Shown here piece by piece: positions 1 to 11,825 of a stretch of DNA of 64,000 bases. Both the position numbers and the translations under genes were made by a program. The DNA comes from Apteryx mantelli (lineage: Eukaryota; Chordata; Aves; Apterygiformes; Apterygidae), in NCBI RefSeq assembly GCF_036417845.1, contig NC_089978.1:142780288-142844287 (forward strand). Reading direction: 5' to 3'. The notes below the pieces were generated by a model. That model was not told the DNA's origin and made no database searches. It saw only the letters and a program-made list of their open reading frames with translations. Every line of letters begins with the position of its first letter. Position 1 is the first letter of the stretch.

Positions 1-2444
1 TGTTTGCTTTGGCTACGTTGCCTGGGTAAAAACATACTATAATGCTTGGAACTCCACTCAGCCCTCTCTGGAGTTAAAGCCATAAGGTTGCAGTTTAAAG
101 TTCTGACTGACAAAGCAAAATAATTCACAATGGCTTTTGAGGCTGTGGCACTCATCAAGTAACCCTTCTTTGTATGCTTTATTGGTACTGAACTCCTATA
201 CAAGTGTGAAGGTGAAGATATTCACTGAAGGGTTTCAAAGGATGGCATGAGAAAGGGTTTTAAAGGACAGTGTGGCGCACAACAGAGGAATACTTGAGCT
301 AGCTTGGGAACGGAAAGCAACCTAGCTGACACACTGTGGAGCTCCAGAGGGACCAGTTGACTCTGTCTCCAGCATCCAGGCCTCCTCAGATAGCCCTAAG
401 CTGCCCCAGAGGGTAGGAATACCAGGGGTAACTATTTGTTCTTACTTCTCTAGCAAAAGGTTCAGAACAAAAAGAGAAATAACATTTGGAAAAATTATCC
501 TTCAAGTTCTTACTCCTGCTGACTGCAGGAAGAGCAATCCTGAATCACCCCCTTCCTTCATAATCTATGCACTAATGTCGTTCTCTTTGCCCACCTCTGG
601 CTGCAGCTCCCTGGTACGTCTCCCCATTTTAAAGCAATGCAGAAACATGTGTGGTATGCCTCAGTGTAGGTCCAATCCAATAGCTAATGGAGCCAATGGA
701 AAACTATACTGAATGAGACAAATCCGTAATTTAAACACTCATCTTCTGTATCATCTAACGCTATGTCAGGGCATTGTAACACAGTCTGAAAGAGAGTAAC
801 ACAATGTGGTTTCCTCAGGGAGGACTGGAAGGGACTGGAGCCAGTGATCCAGGAGGTCCCATCTCTTCCCATGCTCTTTTTTTCTTTCCAAGCTCCTTTC
901 TTGCTCTATTTATTGCTCTCCTCAGTTGCCACACACTTAAATTTAGGCTGTAAACTAATTTTAACTGTAAGCGGCATGGGGCTGACTCTTTGAGTGTATA
1001 ATACACTGTAGGAGCAGGATAACTAAAACACAAATGCTTATGTAAATTCATCTTTGATTTTATAATCAATTTAGCTCACTAATTTGTTGCAGAAATTGGC
1101 TGAAGTAATGTGCCAAAATTTTTACTACCTCTCTGCCATAAAACTGACAAGCGTAGGTTTTCCGTTTTTGTTTTTACTTCCTTTCAAATGCAATAACTTC
1201 CCTTTTCATAAAATGCCAACATATTCTTTTAAAATTGTCAGACTGCCATCAACCTGGTCATGATCCTGTGCCAGGCCATAGCCAGACAAGATGAGTTACA
1301 AGGTAATCTTTTCTCTGCCAAGCAATACAAAGATATTGGCACCTTTCTCAGGGCTGCAAAAGGGCCACAGAATTCAGAAACTTAAGAATCATTTCTTCCT
1401 CTTTTTTGATTTTTGCCTTGCAATAGAAGTGACATGGTGCATAGAACTGAATGTTTTCATTAACAGCATTCTGGCTTCTTCACTTTCTCCAAGTCTTTTC
1501 CTCCACAAAAGTCCTGGATATGATTTTAATGAAATTGAGGATACCCTCCCCCATCCAAGTTACACACTGGATTCCTGAAGACTGGTTTCAAGGAAATGCT
1601 ACTCCAGAGATCAAATACAAAGCAGCTGCAGAACTCTGGCATGGGAGCCTGCACAAATGCCACCAAAAAGTGAATCACTGTCTCAGCCTAACTGGAAGTG
1701 TATCAATATTCCTATTAAGGAAGGAAGAGGCAGCAGTGGAGACTGTCTTTTACATCATGTAGAAAGAATAGTTCAAACACCACAGAACTTGGGTATTAAT
1801 CCCAGTTTTTCACACAGAAGGGACATTGTAGATGGAAGTTCTTCAAAGTCCATCACCAGGTAAATTAATACATCAGTGTGGTCAAAGCTTTAAGAGAGGT
1901 CTTTAAAGCACCAGTAGCTTCATGTAATTTTTGACACTGCTCCTATGTTCTCTGCTGCTACAGTATCTCCAAAATCCTGCTGCTTTGAAGTCAATTATTT
2001 GAGATGTGAGTGGTACTGAACTTCCACCTCCTCCTTCCCTCCCCTGGGATTTTGAAGAAGAAAGCACCAGCCTCTTAAACTGATAGTTCTGAAATAGCAC
2101 CAAGAATTGTAATGAAACCAAGTGTCTTCATGCAGTACTTACTATTCCCCTTCTACTTACATGCAGAGCCTAGAGCCTTGCACATACAAAGAATGTGTCA
2201 GAAGCACAAGAAAACTCAGTTAGTACTGCTGGGGAAATTTTCATTTTTTCACAATTTTAATTGCATAACCACAAAATATACAGTCAGTACAGCAACTTTA
2301 GTGTATCAATCACTCTCAAATCTATTTATTAAGCAAAACGGTACCTCTAGTTTCCAACGGGAGAAAAATTAGTCTGAAATCTAACTGAAGTCAAGCTCGT
2401 TTTGGTTTTGCTTATGTATCACCACCAGTAATAGAGATTCTTGG
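1..2444. other. Intergenic DNA, no gene seen
   Basis: AT-rich unique-looking sequence. The open frames here (up to 103 codons at 1451-1762) overlap one another on both strands and carry no domain or splice context. I see nothing else. Confidence 0.7.
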
Positions 2445-2526
2445 GGCCAAACTCTGCCCTCAACTAAATGTGGACAACTTGTTTCCAATAAGGTAGCACA
2501 AGGGTAAATTCAAGGCAGAATTTGCA
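2445..2526. repeat. Small palindromic (MITE-like) ancient element
   Basis: CCAAACTCTGCC (2447-2458) and GGCAGAATTTGC (2514-2525) are imperfect inverted repeats (10 of 12 positions) about 55 bp apart. The form matches an old amniote palindromic repeat that begins 'ccaaattctgccctcagtt' and ends 'gggcagaatttgg'. A second, one-sided match (GGCCAAACTCTGATCCACC) occurs near 48159. Confidence 0.45.
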
Positions 2527-4694
2527 TCCACAGTAGCAAAATAGGTAACAATGATAAGGCTCATTTCAAAATGGAGATGGCTGCATGCTTTGGCAATACT
2601 CACAGCAATATAAAGTAGTAAATACTAAATTCTTTCACTGCAGCAAGAATATAGGGTTATGTTATCAGGTGTTTGCTGATAACGGTGTACAGAGTAATGG
2701 TACAGAGTGATAATGTTATGGAGCAAAGGTGACATTTTTTCAGAATGACTTCTCAAAGTAGAAACATCCTTTGGATATTTCCAAAGCACTGAGTTAACTG
2801 AAACATTACTGATAATTAGTTATAAAGATATGTATGTGCATCCACACACAGTACTTGTAAACATAACCATACAACAAGTATACTATCCGTCACGCAATAT
2901 CTTTTTGATAGCTTGGATCATCACTGAAATTTAGTCAACTCTGGACTCAACATAAACTATTTAGTAATAGACAACAGCCATTTAACAAAGGTTTTGGCAA
3001 GGTATCCTCTTTGGAAAACCTGAATAGAAATTTACATCAGTAGGATACAGTTCCCCAGATTGTTAATAGGTGCATAACTCTAATGTTCATAATTCTAATG
3101 TTCTCATCCCTTAAGCCAGCACAAGGCAGCATTAGAAAGGTAATGTCTCCAGTCATGTTACAAATCACTGACCCTGAAGCTTCTATTATTATTAGAGGGA
3201 TGGCAGCTAAATATCAAAACAGTTTTATTTTAAGCTATTGAAGTTTGAGAGAAGCACACAGAAGATGACCATTAAAGTTTTGCAAAAGTGAAAGTGATTC
3301 CCAGCGCAACCTTTCTGGGAGCATAAGAAGAATGATTAAAAAAAAAAAAAAGAAAGAAAAAGAGAAAGGTCACACAGCTCATTGAAAGCATGAAGTGATT
3401 TGGGAGTTTGTCTAGTTCTGCTCAGGAAGCCCAACCAACAACTCACCAAGGGAAAATGATATTCAATAAGGAAAGGAAACCAGATGAATACACAGCTTAC
3501 ATACCATCTAGATAAGAGGTATTTACTTTCAGATAACTTCAAATTCAACTACTGAAATCAAGTATTTCCGGTCTCCAAAACTCTTGTGACTTAGACCAAC
3601 ATCTTAATACCTCCACTCAATGTAGTGGGGAAAAAAAATAAAAATCAAACAGAGCTTGAAGTACCTTATGCTCCAACTCAATCTGTTACAGAATACAGAG
3701 CAAGATAAGGAAGATTCAATAAGGAAGTCCTCAGGCAATCTTCTGGCTATATAGTACTCCAAAGTAGTCCTCTTTTTTTCCTGCTTGGTATATTTCATCT
3801 AAAGTATTTAACTAGAAAATGGGATTATATTAAAAAGAAATTTCCAGTGATAGCTGCACTTTGGCTGCACTCCAAAGCTCAGTGCAGAATATTAGACACA
3901 AGTTATGATGATGGAGAAACCAAATTTCCACTCTTAAATTTATATAGTATAATTAGTAACAAATCTATGTGGAAAAATACTTTTAAAAGATTTCAGTAGT
4001 TAAGTAGCACCTTCCTTTCTGATGACATAATTCTATTCTTTAGTCCAAATCCCACCTCATTCAATAGTTGCTTCTGATATTAAAGTGGAGCCTGGTAGTA
4101 TGAAAGAATATTAAAACTGATGTAAAATCTAATTTTACATGCTCTTCAAGGTATCTTTAAAAATTGGTAAAGATTGTCTTGATGTAATTGGAACCTAGTT
4201 TCTTTGCTAATACATGAAAAGCAATTAAAGGCTTAATTCATCTAAGGAACAGCAACATACTGGCATAATACTTGCCAGTGAATCATGTGAACTCAGTGAA
4301 AAAGTACCCAGTGGATTTCAGCGGGTCAGCACCAGAATCATTCTCTTCTTGATCTCTCAGCTAGTCTCTCTGAAAAGGAGTATTATAATCCTGAAGAACT
4401 AGGTGGACAAAACAATAACAAATCCCTTTTGCATATAGCACCTACAGCTCCAAGGCTTTTGGTCAAAAGCTGTGCAAAAAAGTGGGCCAGAAGTAAAGGG
4501 GAAAGCCCTCAGAATCTCTCCTTTCACTGAGATGAGCCTCTCTTCTTCTAGCTGAATGAAACCTCATGTAAAGGGACCACTGGTTTTGTGCCAGACTTGT
4601 AATAACATTGTTTACAAAAGACTAATCTAGCTGCCTCTTAAGTAAAGAATTCATTCTTCTTAGGAAATACCACATGATGTTGGAGTATGGATAC
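2527..4694. other. Intergenic DNA, no gene seen
   Basis: AT-rich. It contains the A14 tract at 3338 and a short TTATTATTATT stretch near 3185. No recognisable coding or RNA gene. Confidence 0.7.
3338..3367. repeat. A14 and AAAGA-rich tract
   Basis: A14 at 3338-3351 followed by AG-rich bases. It is part of why the minus frame 3336-3548 ends in a run of Phe codons; no gene is implied. Confidence 0.85.
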
Positions 4695-4850
4695 CGAGTA
4701 TTAATTACAAACAAGGCTCCAGGTACTGTATAAACACAGAACATAAATTTGGTTCCTCCCTCAAAGAATGTCCAAAGTAGTAGTTGAGAAACAACAGGTA
4801 GATTCAGGCAGACAGGTAAAGGACAAATGATACACAGGGACAAAGGAGAA
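4695..4850. repeat. Worn MIR/L2-like SINE segment
   Basis: The stretch GGTACTGTATAAACACAG, then GGTTCCTCCCTCAAAGAA and CAGACAGGTAAAGG resembles the common amniote repeat in which a 'gctgtacaaacaca' motif is followed by 'gtccctgccccaaagagctt' and 'agacagac'. It lies inside the 148-codon minus-strand frame 4622-5068, which explains that frame as repeat-derived or chance and not a gene. Confidence 0.45.
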
Positions 4851-7404
4851 GAAAAGCATTGTGAACATACCTGCAACTCACTGTTGGCAAAACGTTTTTT
4901 GTAGGCATTCAAGCAGAGGAAAGGCTCAAGGAAAATTCTGAAGGAAAATAACATATGTGATTTTGTATGATTAAAGAAGAATCTTCTAAAATATGAATAG
5001 CAGCACTGGGAAGGAAGCCTGACAAATTTAGTATGTGGCAATACATAATTTTTTTTAATAGTCTTCACTAAAACAGCTCATAAAATGTCATCAACATACC
5101 TTGATCATATGGTGGTATTTTTTTAATTTAATTTATTTGTTTTGACATTTCAGCCTTTACTATTTCCACCTTCATTAGCATCAATGTTGAACCAGTCCTG
5201 CTTTATTTTGGCAGGCAACCCTTTATTATCACTCTAAAACTCAAAGTTTGCTCAGAAATACCATCATGCAATTTTGGTGACAGCCAGGCATAAAAAGCCA
5301 CCTCTAACTGAAAGCTATTAAAAAATGAAATGGACTTTGGAATGGACATTAAGTTCAACTACCTCAGTCTTACAAAAATATAGCAAATATTAGGAGGAGA
5401 TGGTGTGCCACAAGGAGAAGTCTTACACGGGCTGTTTGCCCACTCAACATTTTTCCCATCGACGCGTGGTCGCTCACAGCATACTGATGGGCAAAGCTGT
5501 GCCAAGTGCTTTGAGACTGTTATATTTGCATGCCAATTTGAACTTTAAGTATATTTAACATACATGTCTCAAAGAAGAAACATTCCCATGGAAATCTCAG
5601 AGTTTATCTCAAAATCCCCAGGCACCTTACAGCTAGGAGGTGATCACTTGTCACTTGCCAACATAAATGGGAGTGAGAAAAACCTAAATATGATTTGAAA
5701 CAATTAGCTAGTAACTTTTTAAAACATAATTTACCTTGAATATGCATTCCATTTTCCCCCCATGCTGTAACAGCATGGCAAAGCTCACAGCAACATTGTG
5801 ATGAGTCTTTCCACTTGGAACTCCAAGGTAGCTGCAAACCCTCACAACCAGTTTTTGCTTTGAGATCCTTTGCATCAATAAGAAAAAAAAAGAAAAAAAG
5901 AAAAACAGGGCACAGCAATAGCACTATCCTTTTCACCCCTGCAGCTGATCAAGAGTTAGGATTAGCTTCTTTTCAGAAATCCTCTAGTGCTTATATTCTA
6001 CAGGCCCAAAGAGAAATAATGAAATTTTGCTTGCTCCTCTTCCTGGGGGTTTAAAACATTACTAGATTTTAAGAACTGAACCAACAGGAGAGGGAAGGTG
6101 TTCTCACAACTAAGTGCCTTCCTTACATTCTTTCCCAGCATTCATGGAGCAGAAAAAAACAGATTGAAGTGCCTACCCTGCCACACCTGGTCATTATTAA
6201 TTACATAGTTAATCAAACTGGAAAGGCCACTTGGACAGAAATCACACTCTCTTTTCTACTTTTGATTTTCCACTGCTTTGTATGTCTAGGGAGCCAGAAG
6301 CTGTCATTTTCAGAATGCATGGACGAGCAAATGTCTGAACTGACATATTTAACTTGGGAGGAGGAAAGGTGAGACTTATGGTGAATGGCAGGAGCCAGTT
6401 AAAAACTAAACACTTGTCATATTAAATAGAAAGAACCCTGCTATCTACCTAAACTCTGCTGAGCAGAGTCTGACCCCACCTATGGAGAGTTTGAATTACA
6501 GGATATTTGCTATAACAAACAGAAAATTACTAAGGAATCCAAATCAGGTTGGGCAGCATGTTCTCCCTCTCCCCAAGGTGACAGTTTTCCTCCCAATACA
6601 AAGGACAACTCTACTACGGAAGAATTTTTTTTACTTTTCATGGCCAACCTCCTTTTTCTCCCTTGGCCTAAGGCTAGGATGGTGGTTGCTGTTATCCTGC
6701 TCACAGTAACAATAACAGGAAATGCTGCCTCCTCTTCATGTAGGAAAATGAAGACAAAAGGGTTGCATGAAGTGCTAAGATTCTTCAAAAAAGTTTTAGT
6801 CATGGAAAAGGGTAGGTCTATCAATGGGTAGAAATACTCTGTAGCGTACATGAAGAGTCAGTGTACAGCGGTGGAGGAAACTGGGGACTGATCTTTTGCT
6901 CTTCTTCACTTGCAAGATGCAGAAATTACAGTGATGCTGTCATCATCTCCGCAAAGGGAAAAAGCATATCAGCCAAAGAGTCTTCTGTCTTTCTGCATGA
7001 AGTGTTACACTTGGCTCCGCCCAGTCTACATCTCTTACCTTCCTCAGTCTCTACATAATCACATCATGTATTTGGAGAACACTTCCAACATCAAGGTCAT
7101 TAGCAGAAGAACTTGGGGAACTTGAGACCTCATGTGCACCCAGGATTGGTCTAACCCAACAAGAAGCTGGATTGCCATGAGCATACACTCTCTCAGTTCT
7201 TGGAATTCAGCCCATCACGTGCCATATTTTGTGCAGGTGAGTAGATTATGGCCACAATTCTTTTACAAAAAGTAAATCAGAAACAAGACTAATAGCATCA
7301 GTGGTGTTACAGCAGGACAAAGCCAGAGAAAAAGAAAACAAACTCTGATTACTTGACATGACATGGGTGAGAAAACAGGTCCAGCTTGGGAGACTACAAA
7401 ATAA
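4851..7404. other. Intergenic DNA, no gene seen
   Basis: No recognisable gene. Frames of 110 codons (5604-5936, minus) and 113 codons (6510-6851, minus) have opposing overlapping frames and poly-Phe or poly-Lys from A/T runs, and look like chance. Confidence 0.7.
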
Positions 7405-7590
7405 GAGGATGCTAGGTCAGACCAAACTGTCTAACCCAATATTCTGCCTCTGATGGTATCCAGCAGCAGATGCTTGGAGCAGGTGTATAAGAAACATGGC
7501 AAGAATAGAATGATCCTCCTCAGGGTATTCCTTCCCAGCTTCCAAGCAATCCATATTCCTGCTGACATGCTCCATGAACCCATGCAAGTC
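7405..7590. repeat. Ancient amniote interspersed repeat interrupted by the LTR
   Basis: The stretch with GGTCAGACCAAACTGTCTA, then ATTCTGCCTCTGATGG, CCAGCAGCAGATGCTT and GTATAAGAAACATGGCAA follows the order of a widespread old repeat of turtles, crocodilians and birds (CAGACC...CCATCTAGCCCAGTATCCTG...CCAGATGCTT...GTGCAAGAAA). The library name is not certain to me. The copy is strongly diverged. Confidence 0.5.
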
Positions 7591-7596
7591 ACTTTA
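7591..7596. repeat. Left target-site duplication of solo LTR
   Basis: ACTTTA lies immediately before the LTR and is identical to the copy at 7980-7985. A 6-bp duplication is usual for alpha- and betaretrovirus-type integrases. Confidence 0.9.
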
Positions 7597-7979
7597 TGTG
7601 GAGGGTCATGACAGGGTTAAACTGGCGGAAAGTTGCAAGTAGCAAGCAACAGGAGCCTCAGACAAACGTACCCAAGGACATTGGTGCAGCTGGGAATGAT
7701 ACATCCTGAGAAAGTACAGATAAACTAGCAGAAGCCAGTGGGAACCAAGGTTAAGGGCAAGACAACTTTTCTAAACAAGTAGCAAGGTACAAGGCGTGAC
7801 TGCTGCGTGCGTGATCGGTGCAATGATTGGCTACCTGTGACATAATCTGCATGATGACTGGCTTAGCAAAGTGTATCTGTAAAACTGCTGAAGCAGCTAA
7901 CTTCTTAGTATAAATATGCTCAAACAATAAATGTCTCAAGATGCACCATGTCTTGAGTCTGTGCCATTCATCCGCCACA
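7597..7979 (+). mobile_element. Solo retroviral LTR (avian class II / alpharetrovirus-like)
   Basis: This 383-bp element begins TGTGG and ends CCACA, a perfect 5-bp terminal inverted repeat with the retroviral TG...CA ends. It is flanked on both sides by the direct repeat ACTTTA (7591-7596 and 7980-7985), a perfect 6-bp target duplication. A TATA box (TATAAATA, 7909-7916) is followed closely by AATAAA (7926-7931), then a short tail ending CATTCATCCGCCACA. A poly(A) signal only about 10 bp after the TATA box and before the expected start site, with a very short R, resembles the avian leukosis/sarcoma group, whose R also ends in a CATTCACCACA-like sequence (from memory). No gag, pol, env or primer binding site adjoins it, so the internal part was lost by LTR-LTR recombination. 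The intact duplication suggests a fairly recent insertion. Confidence 0.9.
7909..7931 (+). promoter_or_regulatory. LTR core promoter (TATA) and overlapping poly(A) signal
   Basis: TATAAATA at 7909-7916 and AATAAA at 7926-7931 lie near the 3' end of the LTR, followed by under 50 bp to the LTR end. Whether it still drives any transcription cannot be told from sequence. Confidence 0.6.
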
Positions 7980-7985
7980 ACTTTA
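7980..7985. repeat. Right target-site duplication of solo LTR
   Basis: ACTTTA lies immediately after the CCACA end of the LTR and is identical to the left copy at 7591-7596. Confidence 0.9.
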
Positions 7986-8785
7986 CCTTTCTGTGCCTAC
8001 CCTGGCCTGCCCTCCTCTCTCCATACCTTTTCTCCTCAGCTCTTTAGACTGAAGCACTCCTGGGCAAGGCCTGTCAAGTCGCACATATGAACTGCACCAC
8101 TATGAATAGGCCCTTATATTGGATGGCCCTCAACAAGGTCTAGAGAAGAAATTGCTGGTTCAAGCACATCTTCATCTAAAAAAGTTAAATTAAAAAATGG
8201 GCAGAACAACTCACATTCTGCTTCTGCATGCAAAAATAGAGGGATGACAGGTAGAACCACTCACTGTACAACTCCTCCTCAATTTTTCTGCTGACAGAAG
8301 AACAAAGCAAGTAAAAGCAATTTTTTTTCCATCGCTTCTCTTTCTTTCTTTTCGTACAACATGAGTAGCATAGAACAAATTCAGCAACTAAGGTGAAATG
8401 TGGGAGATACAATATAAAAGCTACCGTTGCTGCATTTGCAAGAACTGAACAAGCTAACGATCCATCAGAGAGCTAAAATACCCTAGAAGCCAATCACTGC
8501 CTTTCAAATGCAAACTAAATACACTATAATTATTTTTATCTTCTTACTTACAAAAAAGAAAGTTTTATTTGAAGGCATGGTTACTCCCAGGAAGTAATGG
8601 TAAGTATAAGCCACAGCCTTAGTGTAAACTACTTGCTTTCAGATGCATTTGGATACCATTATCAAAAGTGCATACATGATGCTGAAAGGTTGAACAGCTA
8701 TAATTGAGGGAAAAATTTGGCCTGGTCTCTAAGACAAAGTGATAGATCTAAAGAGATAGCTAGAGCCATATGAAGTACAGCTTTT

Positions 8786-8810
8786 GGGGGGGGGGGGAAG
8801 GGGAGGGGGG
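8786..8810. repeat. G-rich tract (G12, G4, G6)
   Basis: Three G runs are separated by one or two A, so it fits a G-quadruplex-type sequence. It is isolated in intergenic DNA with no recognisable promoter. Confidence 0.9.
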
Positions 8811-9274
8811 AAAAAAAGGCATCAAAATCATTAGTTTCCTAGCTTAAACCTCTCACTGAAAATGCACTTTAAAATATGATACTAAACAGCCCAGCCATAG
8901 TCGTGATACAAAATACAGTACTACAGATGACGCACTGGGAAAAATAAAACAAAATTAACATACCAATGTTTGTGGCTGGACCACTATACTATTACTGGCA
9001 TTTTGCTTATGTAGTGATTCCATTGGTGTTTTGCATTACATGGCAAAACCATAGGTTCCCCTTCTAAGAAAAGAATTGCTTAATGTGCCAAACGGTACAT
9101 CTGGAGAGAAGTACTGCCAGCCTGCAATGATAAAAAATGATGAATCTGATGCTTGCTGGCTAAGTTTCTAAATGATGATGCTCCTCACAATATTCCTATC
9201 GAGAAACATATTTTGATAATGTATTGTCTAAAACTTTTAGGCTGGAAAGCATCTTTAATCCATTATTCCATGTC

Positions 9275-9289
9275 TTTTTTTTTTTTTTT
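9275..9289. repeat. Homopolymer T15
   Basis: A run of 15 T in intergenic DNA without an identifiable element next to it. Confidence 0.9.
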
Positions 9290-11679
9290 GACAAATCCTT
9301 TAGCTGCAGGAGAGACGATTGTGGTTTTAGTGAGATAACATTTATTATTTGTGCTTTGCTTTAGCTTTTTAATTAAAATATTCTGTTGTGTTCCACTGTC
9401 AGAGACACTATTGGGCCCAGTATTTGTTTGAACTTTGAATGGGTAATGTGAAATGAAGCCTTACTACTGCAGATTTAGCATCATGTGGTATTTAAGGTCC
9501 AGCCTATATATCAGAGAAAACAGGTAGTAAGGACCTATGTGATTATTTGTGGCTCACTATAATACAGTTTTCTGAAGAATATTATGCTACCACTGTATAG
9601 AGTCTAGGCAGCCATTCCAAGCAATGACTTCTGCTACTTCTTTGGAAGGTTTTTGCACAAATCAAGCTGTTACAGGCAATGAGAATCCTGCAGGGGGACC
9701 TTTGTGACCCTTGTCTACTATAATAAGGCTCTGTGCAGCTAAAAGGCTCTGACTGTGCCACTTCAAGTGGAGACATGAGATATAATAGAGCTCCATCTGA
9801 AGGTTTTAGTTTAATTAGTTTGAAACTATGCTTGCTTTTCAATGATGTTTGGTTCCTGACATTTTTGCAGAGGAAAAAACAAAACAATTCCCCCTCCCAC
9901 AAGTGTTTTAGACTCTAGAGGCTCAAGTTTGCACAGAATGATCCAAGCAGTGGTCAGAGCTGCTACACTTAAGTCCAGTGATCTAAAAAAACTTCTGTTA
10001 ACAGAAGTAACATAAGAGAAGTTGGAAAAGACACTAATGCAGCAAGGCACACAAGTAATTCACTGTAGGTTCAAGCCATAACCAGACACATCTACCCCAG
10101 CAGACAAGGAAGGGATACAAAGACTCCTTGGAACAATGCTCTGTGTCGCTAAAGCTGTGCCAAACCATCTGACTACACAACTGTACAAATCTTCAGCAGT
10201 TTCAGAAGCTGAAGGAGCTCTCTGGTTTTGAGGTTTGTAACAGTCCCTACATCACAAAAGGCAATCCAAAGAATACGGATAATGCTTTTCCACTAAAGGT
10301 GGATGATTTTCCAACTGAACACTTTCCCTGATTTCATGGTTCTAGGCATGCTTTCTAGAGTTTCTGGCAAGAGACCTATATTATAGACCTTAAAGTTTCC
10401 AAACTATTGATCTAAAGGCACTTGTAACTAGTCTACAATAGTCTGTGGACTGTATTAAACACTCAGCAGAGAAAAAAGGTGATAGTTTCCCCCAAGGAGT
10501 CATTTCACCCAACAGTTCCAGAGAACAAGCTGAGACAGCTGAGCCCTGAGACAGCGTGCTTAATACGGCAATATGAGTGTTTCAGGGATGACCCACAAGT
10601 GCATGTGGCAGTGCAGGCACATCACAGTTAAAATATCTGAAATTCTGTAAAAAGCTAAGGGTGATTATTGATGGCTCACATTGCTAGGTATGGCTGGAAG
10701 TTCAAACTGACTTCGACTGCTTCCACGCCACAGACATCCCTTCAGTTCTGCTGGGTAGATATACTGGTCCAGTCTTTTACTAGGTAATCATCATAGCATT
10801 AATGAGTACTGAAAATAAGAATTAATCCAGTACTGACCTTTTTAAGAATCTCCCTTCTCTTGTCCATATGGGGGTATGTTGCCAGCCATCATGGGAAGCC
10901 TCTACATTTAATAATGTGACTATTGTAGATTGCTTTGACATTTATCAGTGTCTCCTCACAAACAAATTATGCACATTAAAAGAAAGCCATGAAGTCTGCA
11001 AATAAGTCAAGTTCGGCAAACAGGAGTTTGTTACTCATCTATCCTCCAAATATAGCAACATTTTTCATCTTATATATAAGTTCCATTATTTTACTAAAGA
11101 CCAGAATTTTTACATACCAGGTGGTAGTTTTCAGGATTACTCTCTAGTTCCTTCCTGAAGAAGTATGTTTGAAAATTGATCTTATTAGGTTATTTCCCTT
11201 CTCTGACACAGAATATGAATGGGAATTTGAACAAAGAATTCAGAGCAGCATGCCTGTCTACAAGTGGATGAGGAGTGTCTACATTCAGACATAAGCTACA
11301 AAACTTTTAAAACAGCTTTTGGAGACTGATATCTACAGAGCCTGATGTTATTTGTTTACTTTTAATGTGATACATTTTATTGAACAATCAACTCTGAAAT
11401 ATTTCCAGTGTCATTTAATATGCATCTCTTATTTTAGTGTCAGACATAACATCTACAAGTATGGCTCTGAAGACCGTATCATGAATTTTTGCTTTGCATA
11501 TTTTTATGTAGTGAAAACATTGTCTTTCCTGAAAAATAACATAATAGCAAGAGAATAAAGTTCACAGTGAAAATATATGTGGCATGGTTTCATCCTGTGA
11601 TAATGTAATAGTTCCTTAATATTTAACTTTTATAATAACAGTCAAATTAGATACATGCTTTCATATATATAAACGGTTC

Positions 11680-11825
11680 CAAGCCTTACTGTTTCACAGA
11701 TGGTGGATGCAAAGATTAAGTGACTGGCCGAAAGTAACACAGGAAGTCTGTGGCAAAGCCAAGAACTAATCCAAGAACTCCTGATTTCTATCCAGTGTCT
11801 GAACCACAAGACTACTGTGTCTTCC
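11680..11825. repeat. MIR-like core SINE copy
   Basis: The stretch TTTCACAGATGGTGGATGCA, AAGATTAAGTGACTGGCC, AACACAGGAAGTCTGTGGCA, CTCCTGATTTCTATCCAGTG and AACCACAAGACTA follows, block by block, the antisense MIR-family core ('...aggttaagtgacttgcccaaggtcacacagcaagtcagtggcag...ctcctga...ccagtgctttaaccacaagaccat'). The order and spacing are well kept despite many substitutions. The element is ancient and non-autonomous. Confidence 0.7.

Larger units (their letters stand above)
7986..11679. other. Intergenic DNA, no gene seen
   Basis: Contains the G-rich tract at 8786-8810 and T15 at 9275-9289. The rest is AT-rich sequence without recognised repeats or genes. Confidence 0.7.

Noticed and set aside
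4622..5068. 148-codon minus-strand open frame, the longest in the window
   Set aside because: It overlaps a worn MIR/L2-like repeat, has no recognisable domain or splice context, and is within the range of chance frames in 64 kb of AT-rich DNA.
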